A stretch of 64,000 bases of DNA from an uncultured Prolixibacteraceae bacterium (GCA_937915865.1 CALGIG010000107.1:155087-219086), one strand, 5' to 3'; shown: positions 53,417 to 62,792, numbered from the stretch's first letter. Notes: generated from the sequence alone by a model not told the origin. Program-made: numbers and translations.

Positions 53417-54206
53417 CATTAGAGGTATTTATAATTAATGACATTTTTTTTCTTGTTGAGCTTATGCTCTTGTCTCTTTTAACTTTTAATACTTCTTTGC
53501 GTTTGTAAAACTGCTGATCGGAATTGTGAAACACACTATTCAGTCCCCGTCCATGACTCAAATGAAACAAAGGGCCCTCCATCCGTTTTATTCTGTATCC
53601 TAAATTGAGCCACCGGTAATAACGTTCACCGTCTTCCATGCCCCATCCATAAAAATCTTCGTTTTCCAGTCCCGATTCGGTGTATTTCTTTGTACCAATT
53701 ATAAAAGCGCCGCCAACAGGGTTTGGGGCATACAATTCTTTCATCTTTTTCTGGTTCGCATCAAGTACCTCAAACTTGTTTTCTTTCAGGAATAGCTTGC
53801 GGATAATTGCTGTTGTTTCCAGGAAACGATTATCGTAAGGGTAAACCACATCGGATTCACCATTTTGTAGCAATTTTATGGCATCTAATATTTGATTTCC
53901 GGCAACCAGCACATCGGTGTCCCAAACAGCTACAAATTGCGTTTCAACCATTCTAATCATCTGGTTTAGATACTTTGTTCGGTGTAGGATCGGGTCGTTG
54001 TCTTCCTGAAAAGAATACCGGATTGATTTGTCCAAAAGTCTATCCAACAGGCCATTATTAAACGGAGCGCATTCCAGAACATGAATATTTGTTTCAAATT
54101 TTTCCTTCAGAAAGTTGGTCACAGCCAGCAAATTCTCTAACCGGTCAACGGAATCGAGCCGGACAAGGAAAATAAAGGTGATATCTTGTAATTTACTTTT
54201 AATCAT
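53391..54206 (-). CDS. Galactosyltransferase-like glycosyltransferase
   Basis: 271 residues, GT-A fold. Metal-binding DxD is D96-T-D98 in AVWDTDVLV; YGWGMEDGERYYRW and FHLSHGRGLN match the N-acetylgalactosaminyl/galactosyltransferase C-terminal block. No membrane segment. Such enzymes often occur with LanC-like genes in Bacteroidota peptide clusters and may glycosylate exported peptide or an envelope glycan; the acceptor is inferred, not seen. Confidence 0.82.
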   Translation of the reverse strand: MIKSKLQDITFIFLVRLDSVDRLENLLAVTNFLKEKFETNIHVLECAPFNNGLLDRLLDKSIRYSFQEDNDPILHRTKYLNQMIRMVETQFVAVWDTDVLVAGNQILDAIKLLQNGESDVVYPYDNRFLETTAIIRKLFLKENKFEVLDANQKKMKELYAPNPVGGAFIIGTKKYTESGLENEDFYGWGMEDGERYYRWLNLGYRIKRMEGPLFHLSHGRGLNSVFHNSDQQFYKRKEVLKVKRDKSISSTRKKMSLIINTSNDESVSYPY

Positions 54207-54386
54207 TAGTCAAGTTAAATGAAAACTCAATGATCATTAGATCATTGTTTGTGATTTTTCGAAATTTTATAATAACCTATTAAAAAGTAATCTTTTAAAT
54301 TTCTGATAGTTATTAAGTCATTCTGTAAATTAGTTCCGTTGGCTACACAATGTCGAGCCCTTCATAGCTTTAAGAATGTGAGGTTG

Positions 54387-54834
54387 TTATTTTTTACGCT
54401 TGGGTAGTTTAACCCACCATTCATCGATATACATCATTTGGAGCATTCCTGGTTCCATTGGGACACCCTTAATATATACCATATAGGTGTAGGGAGTCTT
54501 TTTTAATATGAAAATTGTATGTAAAAGAAAGCCGGGACAGCTGTCCAGCTAGATCAAAGTGTGTTGTTAGCATGGTCGAGTCGTTTGCCAGTAAATATAT
54601 ACCTTTGTTATAGGTTTTCTCACTTTGCTGAATACTAATCTTTCCAATAAACTGGTTCCTGTTTTTAAATTCCCAGGTACGATTATCCATTTCGGGAGGA
54701 TTGGGTTTTCGATTGGTTGTAGCTTTTATCAGCTTCCAGTTACCAATCAACTTCTTGTTTTTTACAGGTTTGGCTGATGTCAATATGAATAGTGACAAAA
54801 GGCAAAAAATTAAAATGTTAGATCGTACAATCAT
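54387..54834 (-). pseudogene. Lipocalin-like secreted protein interrupted by a frameshift
   Basis: The intact frame (54469-54834, 121 residues) has a signal peptide (ILIFCLLSLFILTSAKP) and a lipocalin-like start (LIGNWKLIKATTN) and stops after LHLYGIY. From about 54476 a second frame continues directly: VYIKGVPMEPGMLQMMYIDEWWVKLPKRKK, stop 54387-54389. The pattern IDEWWVKL is a typical end for such small beta-barrel proteins. One extra base near GGTATATAT explains both. It may be a recent mutation, a sequencing error or programmed slippage. Confidence 0.7.
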
Positions 54835-54907
54835 AATTTCTTCGTTAATATCATGTAGAGTTTCATTTTACAAAACTCTACATGATCTGTTTAAAGTTAA
54901 AAAACAA

Positions 54908-55555
54908 CTAAAAGCTCTTGATATATTTTGATTCGTTAAATGATCTGTTTTTCAAATCATTGGAAATTAAATCAAGAATACGAATTAAATTTGCTTCGTA
55001 AGTTTCGGGTAATAAATCGTAGTTTATATGTACATTTTTCATTTTTCCATCTTTTAACCAACTAAATTCATAAACCGGACCATCATACTGGGTTGGTTGA
55101 AAAGGGTCTTCTTTCGTTGGAGTTATTTTGTCAAAAGCGTCTATTATCTTTTTTACTAGTTTATCACTGATTTTGGTGGAATTAAAGCTTACCTTTAAAG
55201 GCAATGACAGGCTTTCATGTTGCATAAACCGTGTCATTAGTTCGCTATTGATATTCTTGTCAAGCATGCGTGTTTCCAAAAATAATTGTCGAGCACTGTC
55301 TTTTAAACAGATCGAATAATCGGGATCGATCATCGGATGTACTGAAAATGCAGCGACAACAAATGCTTTTGATTCAGGATTATTTGTGGACAATAATAAG
55401 CGGTTAACTTCTTTCTGATAAATTTCATTAATATTAGTCTTCGGATTTACCGATTGGCTATATCCGAAGAATCCGTTGATAAAGAATATAAAAACTATTA
55501 CGAATGGTCCTATTGAGGACTGTTTCGTTTTATGGGACAAGAAAACCGCCTTCAT
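54908..55555 (-). CDS. Secreted hypothetical protein of the leader-peptide cluster
   Basis: 215 residues with an N-terminal hydrophobic signal (IGPFVIVFIFFINGFFGYSQ). The rest is a mixed alpha/beta protein without motifs I recognise. It starts within the preceding JAB-like gene (26-base overlap), so the two are translationally coupled and the protein may act on, or protect against, that gene's product. This immunity/partner role is inference from position. Confidence 0.65.
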   Translation of the reverse strand: MKAVFLSHKTKQSSIGPFVIVFIFFINGFFGYSQSVNPKTNINEIYQKEVNRLLLSTNNPESKAFVVAAFSVHPMIDPDYSICLKDSARQLFLETRMLDKNINSELMTRFMQHESLSLPLKVSFNSTKISDKLVKKIIDAFDKITPTKEDPFQPTQYDGPVYEFSWLKDGKMKNVHINYDLLPETYEANLIRILDLISNDLKNRSFNESKYIKSF

Positions 55556-56066
55556 AGTGATAAGTTGTAATATTATTTCCTTCTAAAATCACCATATCAC
55601 AATTTGGGAAATAGCTAGACTGCGTTGTTCTATCTGTTTTTCCAGCCAGCGTGTTTGTTCCTTCGGGATGTGTGTGAAAATTTGAAACAATAACATTTTT
55701 ATTATAAACACTAATATCCTCGCCATCAATGCAATATTCATTTGTCGGCAGAAGTGGAATATTGGTATTATAAGTAGCTTTGTCACTTTGATACAATACA
55801 GCTGTACCGTCTGCAAATACTAAACCTCCACATTCTCGTTGTGTTTCACAAGAAAGGGTCGTTGCTGCAACATACGCGCTTGCTGGATCATTAAAACTTA
55901 CAGGGTTAGCAAACCCACCATAGCCTCCATTGCTTTGATAACTAAAACCACTACCAAAATAAGGGTCATTGCCACTTCCGGCTACTATTGCCATTTGGCT
56001 TTGTTTTTGCATTACTGCAACCGAGTTTTCCAACTCCTTCAAGGTTAATTTTCCAAGTTTTTTCAT
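55530..56066 (-). CDS. Leader-peptide protein with JAB/DUF4329-like C-terminal domain
   Basis: 178 residues. Residues 1-30 are a bacteriocin-type leader starting MKKLGKLTLKELENS and ending AG at 29-30; residues 31-59 are a Gly/Ser/Asn-rich linker. From about 68 a metalloprotease-like domain follows: E78 in RECGGLVFADG, H131 and H133 in NFHTHPEG, S151 and D157 in SSYFPNCDMVIL, the E...HxH...S...D order of JAMM/DUF4329 domains found in toxins. Residues 1-59 are shared with the 60105-60647 protein. No Sec signal. Predicted export through the ABC/HlyD system of this cluster, with cleavage after Gly30. Confidence 0.75.
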   Translation of the reverse strand: MKKLGKLTLKELENSVAVMQKQSQMAIVAGSGNDPYFGSGFSYQSNGGYGGFANPVSFNDPASAYVAATTLSCETQRECGGLVFADGTAVLYQSDKATYNTNIPLLPTNEYCIDGEDISVYNKNVIVSNFHTHPEGTNTLAGKTDRTTQSSYFPNCDMVILEGNNITTYHYEGGFLVP

Positions 56067-56128
56067 AACTCTAATTTTTTTAGTTAAACATTAATTTACT
56101 TTTTACTGGCGATATATTTAAGGTTATC
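55889..56128. repeat. 240-bp perfect duplication, copy 1 (leader and 5' region)
   Basis: Identical base for base to 60470-60709 (offset 4581). Covers the codons for the first 59 residues of the leader protein, its upstream region and the last codons of hlyD. Confidence 0.9.
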
Positions 56129-56218
56129 GAACAGTCGTTCAATCAATTTGCGTGGTTTGGTAACTATATCAGCTATACCTTTTACCTCATAACGGAAATT
56201 GTAAGTCGGAACAGTTTT
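56096..56218 (-). pseudogene. 3' remnant of an hlyD gene
   Basis: About 40 codons encode NFRYEVKGIADIVTKPRKLIERLFDNLKYIASKK before a TAA at 56096-56098, matching the end of the intact HlyD gene at 60677. No start codon or upstream continuation exists. Outside the 240-bp identical block the match falls to roughly 80 percent, and it ends near 56205. Confidence 0.75.
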
Positions 56219-56276
56219 CAACTCCTTTAGAGTTTAATTTCAAATATCTATAATTTGTTTTTTAATTGCCATATAT

Positions 56277-56340
56277 CTGTACGGAGCAGGCGGGGAATTC
56301 GCTTTGGGGATTTCGGCTTCGCTCCAATTTGTCCGTACAG
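56277..56340. repeat. CTTCGCT-type dispersed repeat, copy 2, flanked by inverted ends
   Basis: Core at 56297-56330 (ATTCGCTTTGGGGATTTCGG then CTTCGCTCCAATT) resembling 49566-49599, bracketed by CTGTACGGA (56277-56285) and TCCGTACAG (56332-56340), a perfect 9-bp inverted pair. Confidence 0.65.
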
Positions 56341-56444
56341 TTATCGTCCTGTGCGTGAGGCTAAATCTTATAGTCCATTTCATTACCATTGATAATTAAT
56401 ATAACATAAAACTTTGTTTGCCGATGTTATCCGTATTTCAGCCA

Positions 56445-58175
56445 TCACCTGGTTTTAACACCAGTGTTTGTTTTTAAATACTCACGAATTTCTTTATTTG
56501 TCTTTGGCCAACTTTCTGGTAACCGGTTGCCGGTACTGTTTTTTATAAATACCAATCCATCATAACGCCCCACATGGCTATATGAAAAAAATTGGTTATA
56601 CATATAGTCTGCCCCTATGAAACGGCCTGATTGTAAGGACTTAATGCCTGACATGTTCTTGTAAAAAAAATCATCGTCAGCCTTTAAACACATTTTTTCC
56701 AAGCTTCCATCTGGGGCTTCCATCAAAGATAAATTACTTTCATACCCATTCTTATAAAGACTTGTTATGGTGCCCTTCCCAACATGTATATCTGTTACAA
56801 AGTAGTTTACCGAATATTCACAAGTCAGGTAATTGCCTAGATTTTGGACGTAATACCGATTCCCCAGATTATTTCTTTTGTCCAGATGGCACGCATGCGC
56901 CAGTATTGCGACTTTCTCTCCATCAGAAATAAATGTGTTTATAAGAAATTGAATATTTTGAAATTGAATATATTCCCGGTTCTCTATACCGAATCCAAGT
57001 AGCGGTGCCTGTAAAGCCATTCGGGCTTTTAAGGCACGTAAAATGCACCTTTGAATATTTAAATTACGAAACCCAGCCTTATTGTTTTCAACAACCTGTA
57101 TTGCTTTATCGTAATTCTTATCAGATATATTTTGTAAAAGCTGGTCAATCACCATTCGGTTAGCTATTTGGCTATTTTTTAAAAATATAGCCAAGTGATC
57201 TTCTTGATGTGTGGGTTTAACGTCTAATCCTGAGATTGTAACCCGATTTGCATTTTGCTTATTATATTGCTTAACCCAGTTTAAAAACCCAGTTAGTTCC
57301 GGTATATCCATATTTAACAGAAACATTAAATTTTCAATGCTTTCCTGTTCATCCCCCTCAACATAGGCATTTAACCTTAGCCCAAGATCAAATGGGACTT
57401 CAAAAATTACCAACTTACAATTGTTGTTTTTTATCAACTGTTTGATGGCCTCGAACTCGAATTCCTGGATTTCTCTACTTCCATGCACCGTTTCACCAAA
57501 CCCCAGAATTGTGTGGTCCTGGAATTCCTTGAGTTTGCATAAACCCTCGATACTGTTTTGAGTTAACGAATAATTGTCTTTGATTTTCCTTATCTCATCC
57601 TTGTCATCATGATATTCAGGTTTAACAATAGTCTCTATGCTTCGTCCGTCTAAATTGATTGTAATGTGATCAATATATGCTTCAGAAAAAACTTTTTTGC
57701 CTGGATTTAAGGGAGCTTTTGTGCTGGCACCAGCTTCAATATATATTCGTTGAGTTCCTGTTGCCCTTGTTGCTAATGTAATTTTTTTCCAACCGTTAGG
57801 GCTTGCCAGATTCACCGAATCGCGGCGAAGCAGGTTTTCATCACCATCTAAACACAACAACCTCAGCCAAAAGTCATCAATAAATGACGATTTTGCATAA
57901 ACCGATAATTCGATATTCTGAGCGGTAACCGGTAATTGAATGGTTTGGAAAACACAAGCATTGAACGGATTAAGCAACTGATCGCTTAAAAAACAAATTG
58001 ATCCTTTTCCGTCAATGTGTTCCTTAATGTTCATACCTGCAATAGCTTTGTTGTTAAGCAGAATCCATTTTGCCCGGGTTCCATCTAAATTTTCAAATGA
58101 AAGATCGAAATCATTTATTGGTTCATTAATTGATGCACATGAAAATAGAACAAGCAAAAGCAGTATTTTTTTCAT
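56445..58175 (-). CDS. Erythromycin-esterase-like lipoprotein
   Basis: 576 residues with a lipoprotein signal (LLLLVLFSC). N-terminal beta-sandwich domain (about 25-190, carbohydrate-binding-like; NIELSVYAKSSFIDDFWLRLLCLDG) and C-terminal erythromycin-esterase-type domain. Candidate catalytic residues are kept: GFGETVHGSRE (Glu and His of the EreB GExxHGS motif) and LAHACHLDKRNNLGN (second His). In the few known members this fold hydrolyses macrolactones; here the substrate is unknown. Paralogue of the neighbouring 58266-60005 gene. Confidence 0.82.
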   Translation of the reverse strand: MKKILLLLVLFSCASINEPINDFDLSFENLDGTRAKWILLNNKAIAGMNIKEHIDGKGSICFLSDQLLNPFNACVFQTIQLPVTAQNIELSVYAKSSFIDDFWLRLLCLDGDENLLRRDSVNLASPNGWKKITLATRATGTQRIYIEAGASTKAPLNPGKKVFSEAYIDHITINLDGRSIETIVKPEYHDDKDEIRKIKDNYSLTQNSIEGLCKLKEFQDHTILGFGETVHGSREIQEFEFEAIKQLIKNNNCKLVIFEVPFDLGLRLNAYVEGDEQESIENLMFLLNMDIPELTGFLNWVKQYNKQNANRVTISGLDVKPTHQEDHLAIFLKNSQIANRMVIDQLLQNISDKNYDKAIQVVENNKAGFRNLNIQRCILRALKARMALQAPLLGFGIENREYIQFQNIQFLINTFISDGEKVAILAHACHLDKRNNLGNRYYVQNLGNYLTCEYSVNYFVTDIHVGKGTITSLYKNGYESNLSLMEAPDGSLEKMCLKADDDFFYKNMSGIKSLQSGRFIGADYMYNQFFSYSHVGRYDGLVFIKNSTGNRLPESWPKTNKEIREYLKTNTGVKTR

Positions 58176-58265
58176 CTTATTTATTGTAAAGTTTCAAGTT
58201 GCATCTCTGTGATTGTGAAATAATGGGGCGCAATGAATGTAATATATTAAGATGCGTCTTGCCCA

Positions 58266-60005
58266 TTATTTCTTTTTGACACCTGGATGTTTTTTTACAT
58301 ACTCACGAATTTCTTCGATTGTCTTTGGCCAACTTTCAGGTAGATGGTTGCCGGTGCTGTTTCGTATAAATACCAATCCATCGAAGCGGCCAACATGACT
58401 ATATGGAAGAAATTGGTTATAGCTATACGTTGCGCCAATAATACGACCAAAATTCAACGCCCTTATTGTCTTCATATTTTTATAAAAGGCACTTTCATTG
58501 ACCTCTAAGCACAAACCTTCCAAACTACCACCAGGGGCATCAAGCAAAGAAAACTTACTGCTGTACCCATTTTTATCAAAACTTGTTATCGTTCCTGCTC
58601 CAACGAGCATAGCTGTCACAAAATATTTTTCAGCATACTCTTGTGCCAGATAACTCCCCAAGTTTCGAGCACAATACCTGTTACCTAAATTGTTTATCTT
58701 GTTGAGATGATCTAGGTGCGCCATTATTGCCGTTTTTTCAGGCTTAGAGGTGAATGTACTAATGTCAAATTGAATATTTCGGAATTGAGTGCATTCCCGA
58801 TTTTCTTTATCAAACCCCTTGGCGGGTTTTTGTTGAGCCGCTCTAGCCTTAATTGCATGTATTATACATTTTTGAATATTTTGGTCTCGAAACAACGATG
58901 TATTGCTTTCAGTAACCTCAATTGCTTTCTTATAATTACCACTGTCGAGGCATTGTACGATTTCGATACCTACATTAGTGTTCATTAAAAGGGCGCTTTT
59001 AATAAATTGAACTAGATTATCTTCAGGTTGCCAAACCTCATTATCATCAACGCCTGCAATTACAACCTTTTTTGTGGCTTGTTGGTTATACTGTCTAAGC
59101 CAGTTCAAGAAATCCGTCAATGCGGGTATATCCATGTTGGCCAGAAACATTAGGTTTTCAACATTTTTTTGTTCTTTCCCTTCTACATAAGCATTTAACC
59201 TTAAACCCAGTTCAAACGGGACTTCGAAAATCACCAGTTTACAGTTGCTGTTTTTTATCAACTGTTTAATGGCTTCAAATGTAAATTTTTGTATTTCGTG
59301 GCTGCCATGAACCGTTTCCCCAAACCCCAAAATTGTATGTTCCTGAAAGTCTTCGTGCCAGGATAAGCTTTCTATCCTATTTGGGGAAAGCGGATAATTT
59401 TTCTTGATCTTCGTAATTTCTTCAGTGTCATAACCTCTTATTGGGGATACAATTGATTCAATATTTTGTCCGTCTAATTTAAGCGTAATGTGATCGACAT
59501 ATGCTTTTGAAAATACTTTCTTGCCCGAAACGGAAGGAGCTTTTGTGCTGGCACCGATTTCAATATATATTCGTTGAGTTCCTGCTGCCTTTGTTGCTAA
59601 AGTAAATTTTCGCCAACTGTCTGGACTTGCTATATTAATCGAATCACGGCGGATTAGATTTTCATCACCATCTAAACACAACAGCCTAAGCCAAAAATCA
59701 TCAATAAAAACCGATTTTGCATAAATCGATAATTCGATGTTCTGAGTGGTAACCGGTAATTGAATAGTTTGGAAAGCACTAGTTGAGAAAGGATTACATG
59801 CCGGATCGCTTAAAAAACAAAGCGAACCACTTCCATCAATGTGATCAAGCGTTTCGACACCAGTCACCGCATTATCGTTAACCAAGAACCATTTTGATAG
59901 CTTACTATCTTTGTTCTCAAATGAAAGATCAAAATAGGTTGTTTGTCCAACGACAGAAATCCATAAAAACATAATTGTAACAACAAGTAACATTCTCATT
60001 TGCAT
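58266..60005 (-). CDS. Erythromycin-esterase-like secreted protein
   Basis: 579 residues from the ATG at 60003-60005 (in-frame ATGs also at 59999 and 59993; the open frame begins at 60077). Sec signal (LLVVTIMFLWISVVGQ). Same two-domain layout as its neighbour: beta-sandwich with AKSVFIDDFWLRLLCLDG, then GFGETVHGSHEIQ and MAHLDHLNKINNLGN with the Glu/His pattern. The pair looks like a tandem duplication, roughly two thirds identical by eye. Confidence 0.82.
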   Translation of the reverse strand: MQMRMLLVVTIMFLWISVVGQTTYFDLSFENKDSKLSKWFLVNDNAVTGVETLDHIDGSGSLCFLSDPACNPFSTSAFQTIQLPVTTQNIELSIYAKSVFIDDFWLRLLCLDGDENLIRRDSINIASPDSWRKFTLATKAAGTQRIYIEIGASTKAPSVSGKKVFSKAYVDHITLKLDGQNIESIVSPIRGYDTEEITKIKKNYPLSPNRIESLSWHEDFQEHTILGFGETVHGSHEIQKFTFEAIKQLIKNSNCKLVIFEVPFELGLRLNAYVEGKEQKNVENLMFLANMDIPALTDFLNWLRQYNQQATKKVVIAGVDDNEVWQPEDNLVQFIKSALLMNTNVGIEIVQCLDSGNYKKAIEVTESNTSLFRDQNIQKCIIHAIKARAAQQKPAKGFDKENRECTQFRNIQFDISTFTSKPEKTAIMAHLDHLNKINNLGNRYCARNLGSYLAQEYAEKYFVTAMLVGAGTITSFDKNGYSSKFSLLDAPGGSLEGLCLEVNESAFYKNMKTIRALNFGRIIGATYSYNQFLPYSHVGRFDGLVFIRNSTGNHLPESWPKTIEEIREYVKKHPGVKKK

Positions 60006-60104
60006 ATTGTCAACATTAAAATTAGAAAAGAATATCAGGGCAAAATAACCAAACGATAAGCTGGTATTTTGCCCCAAAAGAGTTATAAGGTTAAAAATAA
60101 AAAC

Positions 60105-60647
60105 CTATTTGCCATAAGATGAATAAATTGAATCGCCAGAGGTAGTGTAAACGGTAACATTGTTTGCGGTTCTTGTAACACTAAGATTCACTACGTCTCC
60201 TTGAGCATTGCCTGTATTGGCAATATTTTGTAAGATTTGAATATTAGTATTTTGGTTTGCAATGGCACTCACGTTATCAAATGTGCTTGCAACATCAAAC
60301 AATACTTTAGTTGCAGGAAAAATCTCCTTAGCAATATTCGAAAAAGCATCTTTAGCTAAGGAGTTATAGCTTGATTTACAAGAGTTAGCAAAGTCATTAA
60401 ACGACATAAGTGTGGTATTTGGACCGTCAACAATTACATTAACTTCGGGCAACATATTGGTCATGGTACCATTAAAACTTACAGGGTTAGCAAACCCACC
60501 ATAGCCTCCATTGCTTTGATAACTAAAACCACTACCAAAATAAGGGTCATTGCCACTTCCGGCTACTATTGCCATTTGGCTTTGTTTTTGCATTACTGCA
60601 ACCGAGTTTTCCAACTCCTTCAAGGTTAATTTTCCAAGTTTTTTCAT
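60105..60647 (-). CDS. Leader-peptide protein with unknown C-terminal domain
   Basis: 180 residues. The first 59 are identical to those of the 55530-56066 protein: leader 1-30 ending AG, then the Gly-rich linker. Residues 60-180 (TMTNMLPEVNVIVDGPNTTLMSF...VTVYTTSGDSIYSSYGK) are unrelated and unrecognised, with helical and beta parts and few cysteines. It starts 29 bases after the HlyD stop, the operon position typical of exporter cargo. Confidence 0.75.
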   Translation of the reverse strand: MKKLGKLTLKELENSVAVMQKQSQMAIVAGSGNDPYFGSGFSYQSNGGYGGFANPVSFNGTMTNMLPEVNVIVDGPNTTLMSFNDFANSCKSSYNSLAKDAFSNIAKEIFPATKVLFDVASTFDNVSAIANQNTNIQILQNIANTGNAQGDVVNLSVTRTANNVTVYTTSGDSIYSSYGK

Positions 60648-60709
60648 AACTCTAATTTTTTTAGTTAAACATTAATTTACTTTTTACTGGCGATATATTT
60701 AAGGTTATC
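60470..60709. repeat. 240-bp perfect duplication, copy 2
   Basis: Identical to 55889-56128; includes the end of the intact hlyD gene (stop 60677-60679), the spacer, and the leader and linker codons. Confidence 0.9.
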
Positions 60710-61999
60710 AAACAGTCGTTCAATTAGTTTTCGGGGTTTGGTTACAATGTCGGCAACACCTTTTACCTCGTAGCGAAAATCGAGTTCAGCCCCATAGTTG
60801 GTCGTTAAGTTATTGGGCAAATCAACGGTTACCAGGTAAGTGTGCATGTTGTTTTGCTTGGTTACTGCTTCGGCCTGGTTAGTCAATTTCGAAATGGAGT
60901 GTACCGTGCCGTCTATCGAACCAAACTCGATGTACGGGTAGTTTTCGAGCTTGATGATCACTTTTTGCCCAACAGCTACCTTCCCTGCCCCGGTCGATGG
61001 CAAAAAGACCTGCCCAACCAGTGAGTTACCTTCCGGTAAAACCGAAAATGTTTCGGTTCCCGCCTGCACAAAGTCGTTCTCACGCCAAAAGTTCAGGTTT
61101 TCCAAGGTCCCGTTAATTGGCGATACAAACAGATACTTTTGTTTCCATAGCCTGATGTTATTCGTCAACTCGTTATATCCTGCAATAAGGTTCATTTCCA
61201 GTTTTTGCTCTGTTTCTTGCTTTTCAACCTCCAGGAGTTTTATTTTATGCCGGGTGTCGTTAATCTGGTATTGGTAAGTGGCATCTTCTTTTTTCATAGC
61301 CTGGGTATTTTCGAGTAGGCCTAAATAGGTTACAGCCGACTTCTCAAGGTCGAGCTCGGCTATTGCAGCCGACCGAAACAGAACGCTGTCGCGATGTATA
61401 TTTTTTTTCGAGATCGTCAAACTTTTTAGTTTAGTTTCCATTTGCTCCCGGTTATGATTGCTTAATAGTATCTCTGAATTTAGCTGAGAAATTAAGCTGG
61501 CATTTTTCTTTTGGTAAGGCTGCGTTTTTTTGTACTGCTCCCATTTTTCGAGGGCATCGCGAAAGGAATAATAACCCGAACTTAATTCGCCCAAGGCAGT
61601 TACTTCGGGTAGCCTGTTGGTTGCCGGGTTATAAACAAGGGAGTCAACCAGATGGCTGGACAAAAATACCTCTACTTTTTGTACATCACTTAATTTTGCA
61701 GGGTTGTCCATTACTGCAATTACGTCGTTGTTGTGCAGGCTGTCTCCATTTACTTTTAACAAGTGTATTTTCCCCGACACGTTGGCAACCAGCCTAACCG
61801 GAGCTTGTCGCGAAAGGATGGAAACGGGCCCGGATACCGTTTCGGGGTATTCAATCATCCAACCCGACAACAGCATAACCAGCGCCATGCCGCCAACCAG
61901 CAGCGAAACAATGCGCCCGGTGCGGTGCGGCATCCGGTCGATAATGTCGCGGACTTCTTCGGTACGGGTAGGGGTTTGTTTTGATTCTTGGTTTTCCAT
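60677..61999 (-). CDS. HlyD-family secretion adaptor of the leader-peptide exporter
   Basis: 440 residues: one membrane helix (about 31-50, VSLLVGGMALVMLLSGWMIEY), lipoyl half (RLVANVSGKIHLLKVNGDSL), long coiled-coil (about 125-275), second lipoyl half (FVSPINGTLENLNFW) and barrel domain (GQVFLPSTGAGKVAVGQKVIIKLENYPY). It bridges the ABC exporter to an outer-membrane channel. The channel is not in the window. Confidence 0.9.
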   Translation of the reverse strand: MENQESKQTPTRTEEVRDIIDRMPHRTGRIVSLLVGGMALVMLLSGWMIEYPETVSGPVSILSRQAPVRLVANVSGKIHLLKVNGDSLHNNDVIAVMDNPAKLSDVQKVEVFLSSHLVDSLVYNPATNRLPEVTALGELSSGYYSFRDALEKWEQYKKTQPYQKKNASLISQLNSEILLSNHNREQMETKLKSLTISKKNIHRDSVLFRSAAIAELDLEKSAVTYLGLLENTQAMKKEDATYQYQINDTRHKIKLLEVEKQETEQKLEMNLIAGYNELTNNIRLWKQKYLFVSPINGTLENLNFWRENDFVQAGTETFSVLPEGNSLVGQVFLPSTGAGKVAVGQKVIIKLENYPYIEFGSIDGTVHSISKLTNQAEAVTKQNNMHTYLVTVDLPNNLTTNYGAELDFRYEVKGVADIVTKPRKLIERLFDNLKYIASKK

Positions 62000-62105
62000 A
62001 ATAAAACGAAATTTACAGTTTACGAAATGGTTATTTCAGCCCACAGCGACCTCAGAATATAAACATCAAAAATCAAGGCAAATAAAACAATCAAATTTCT
62101 GACAA

Positions 62106-62792
62106 TCAAAACAATACAAATATTAAATTACTGATACCAATAATGTTGATCATGATATGTGGAATAAATGTAATTATGATGTTCCTTTTCTGCTGATAAA
62201 CTAAAGAATAAATAAATGCTACGATTAACATTTCTATTAAATTAGAATCACTAAATACGTGGTAAATAGTCCAAAAGAAACCATTCAACAACCATGTTAA
62301 CCGACCCAAATAGTAAAATTGCCTTTCGAATAAATAGGCCCGAAAAAATAGTTCTTCAGAAATAACAAGAATGATTGTGGACAATAACAATACAATTGTC
62401 ACTATGATCCTGTATTCTTTTGCAGTAGCAATATTTGGCGGAGCCACTCTCCGTTGTAGGTTAGTACTCAAAAAATCAAATACATGAAATCTCTGGGCAT
62501 ATTCAATTACAAGAGGAATAATAAATGATGAAAAAAAGATTATCAAAATCATGATAAAATCTGTGCCCCCAGAAGGAAGCCTTGCTTTATTCCACAGCGA
62601 ATAGTCAGCAGGCAAGCCAAATTTACAAACCCAAAATATTATAAAAAGATTTACAATTGAAAAATATATCGGGGTTGCAATAAAACAAGTTAGATGGTCT
62701 TTGAATAAAATAGGCATGCCGTATAAGCCAATAAAGTTAAATGTCAGTAAAACAATAATATGGACAATGTTGTATTTCAGAAGGTACTTCAT
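62106..62792 (-). CDS. CPBP-family intramembrane metalloprotease
   Basis: 228 residues, about six membrane helices. Motifs EELFFR (motif 1), FWTIYHVF (motif 2) and PHIMINII (motif 3) match the CAAX-protease/bacteriocin-processing CPBP family. Members process peptides or act as self-immunity proteins in bacteriocin clusters. Very AT-rich, unlike the adjoining HlyD and ABC genes, hinting at separate origins. Confidence 0.85.
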   Translation of the reverse strand: MKYLLKYNIVHIIVLLTFNFIGLYGMPILFKDHLTCFIATPIYFSIVNLFIIFWVCKFGLPADYSLWNKARLPSGGTDFIMILIIFFSSFIIPLVIEYAQRFHVFDFLSTNLQRRVAPPNIATAKEYRIIVTIVLLLSTIILVISEELFFRAYLFERQFYYLGRLTWLLNGFFWTIYHVFSDSNLIEMLIVAFIYSLVYQQKRNIIITFIPHIMINIIGISNLIFVLF

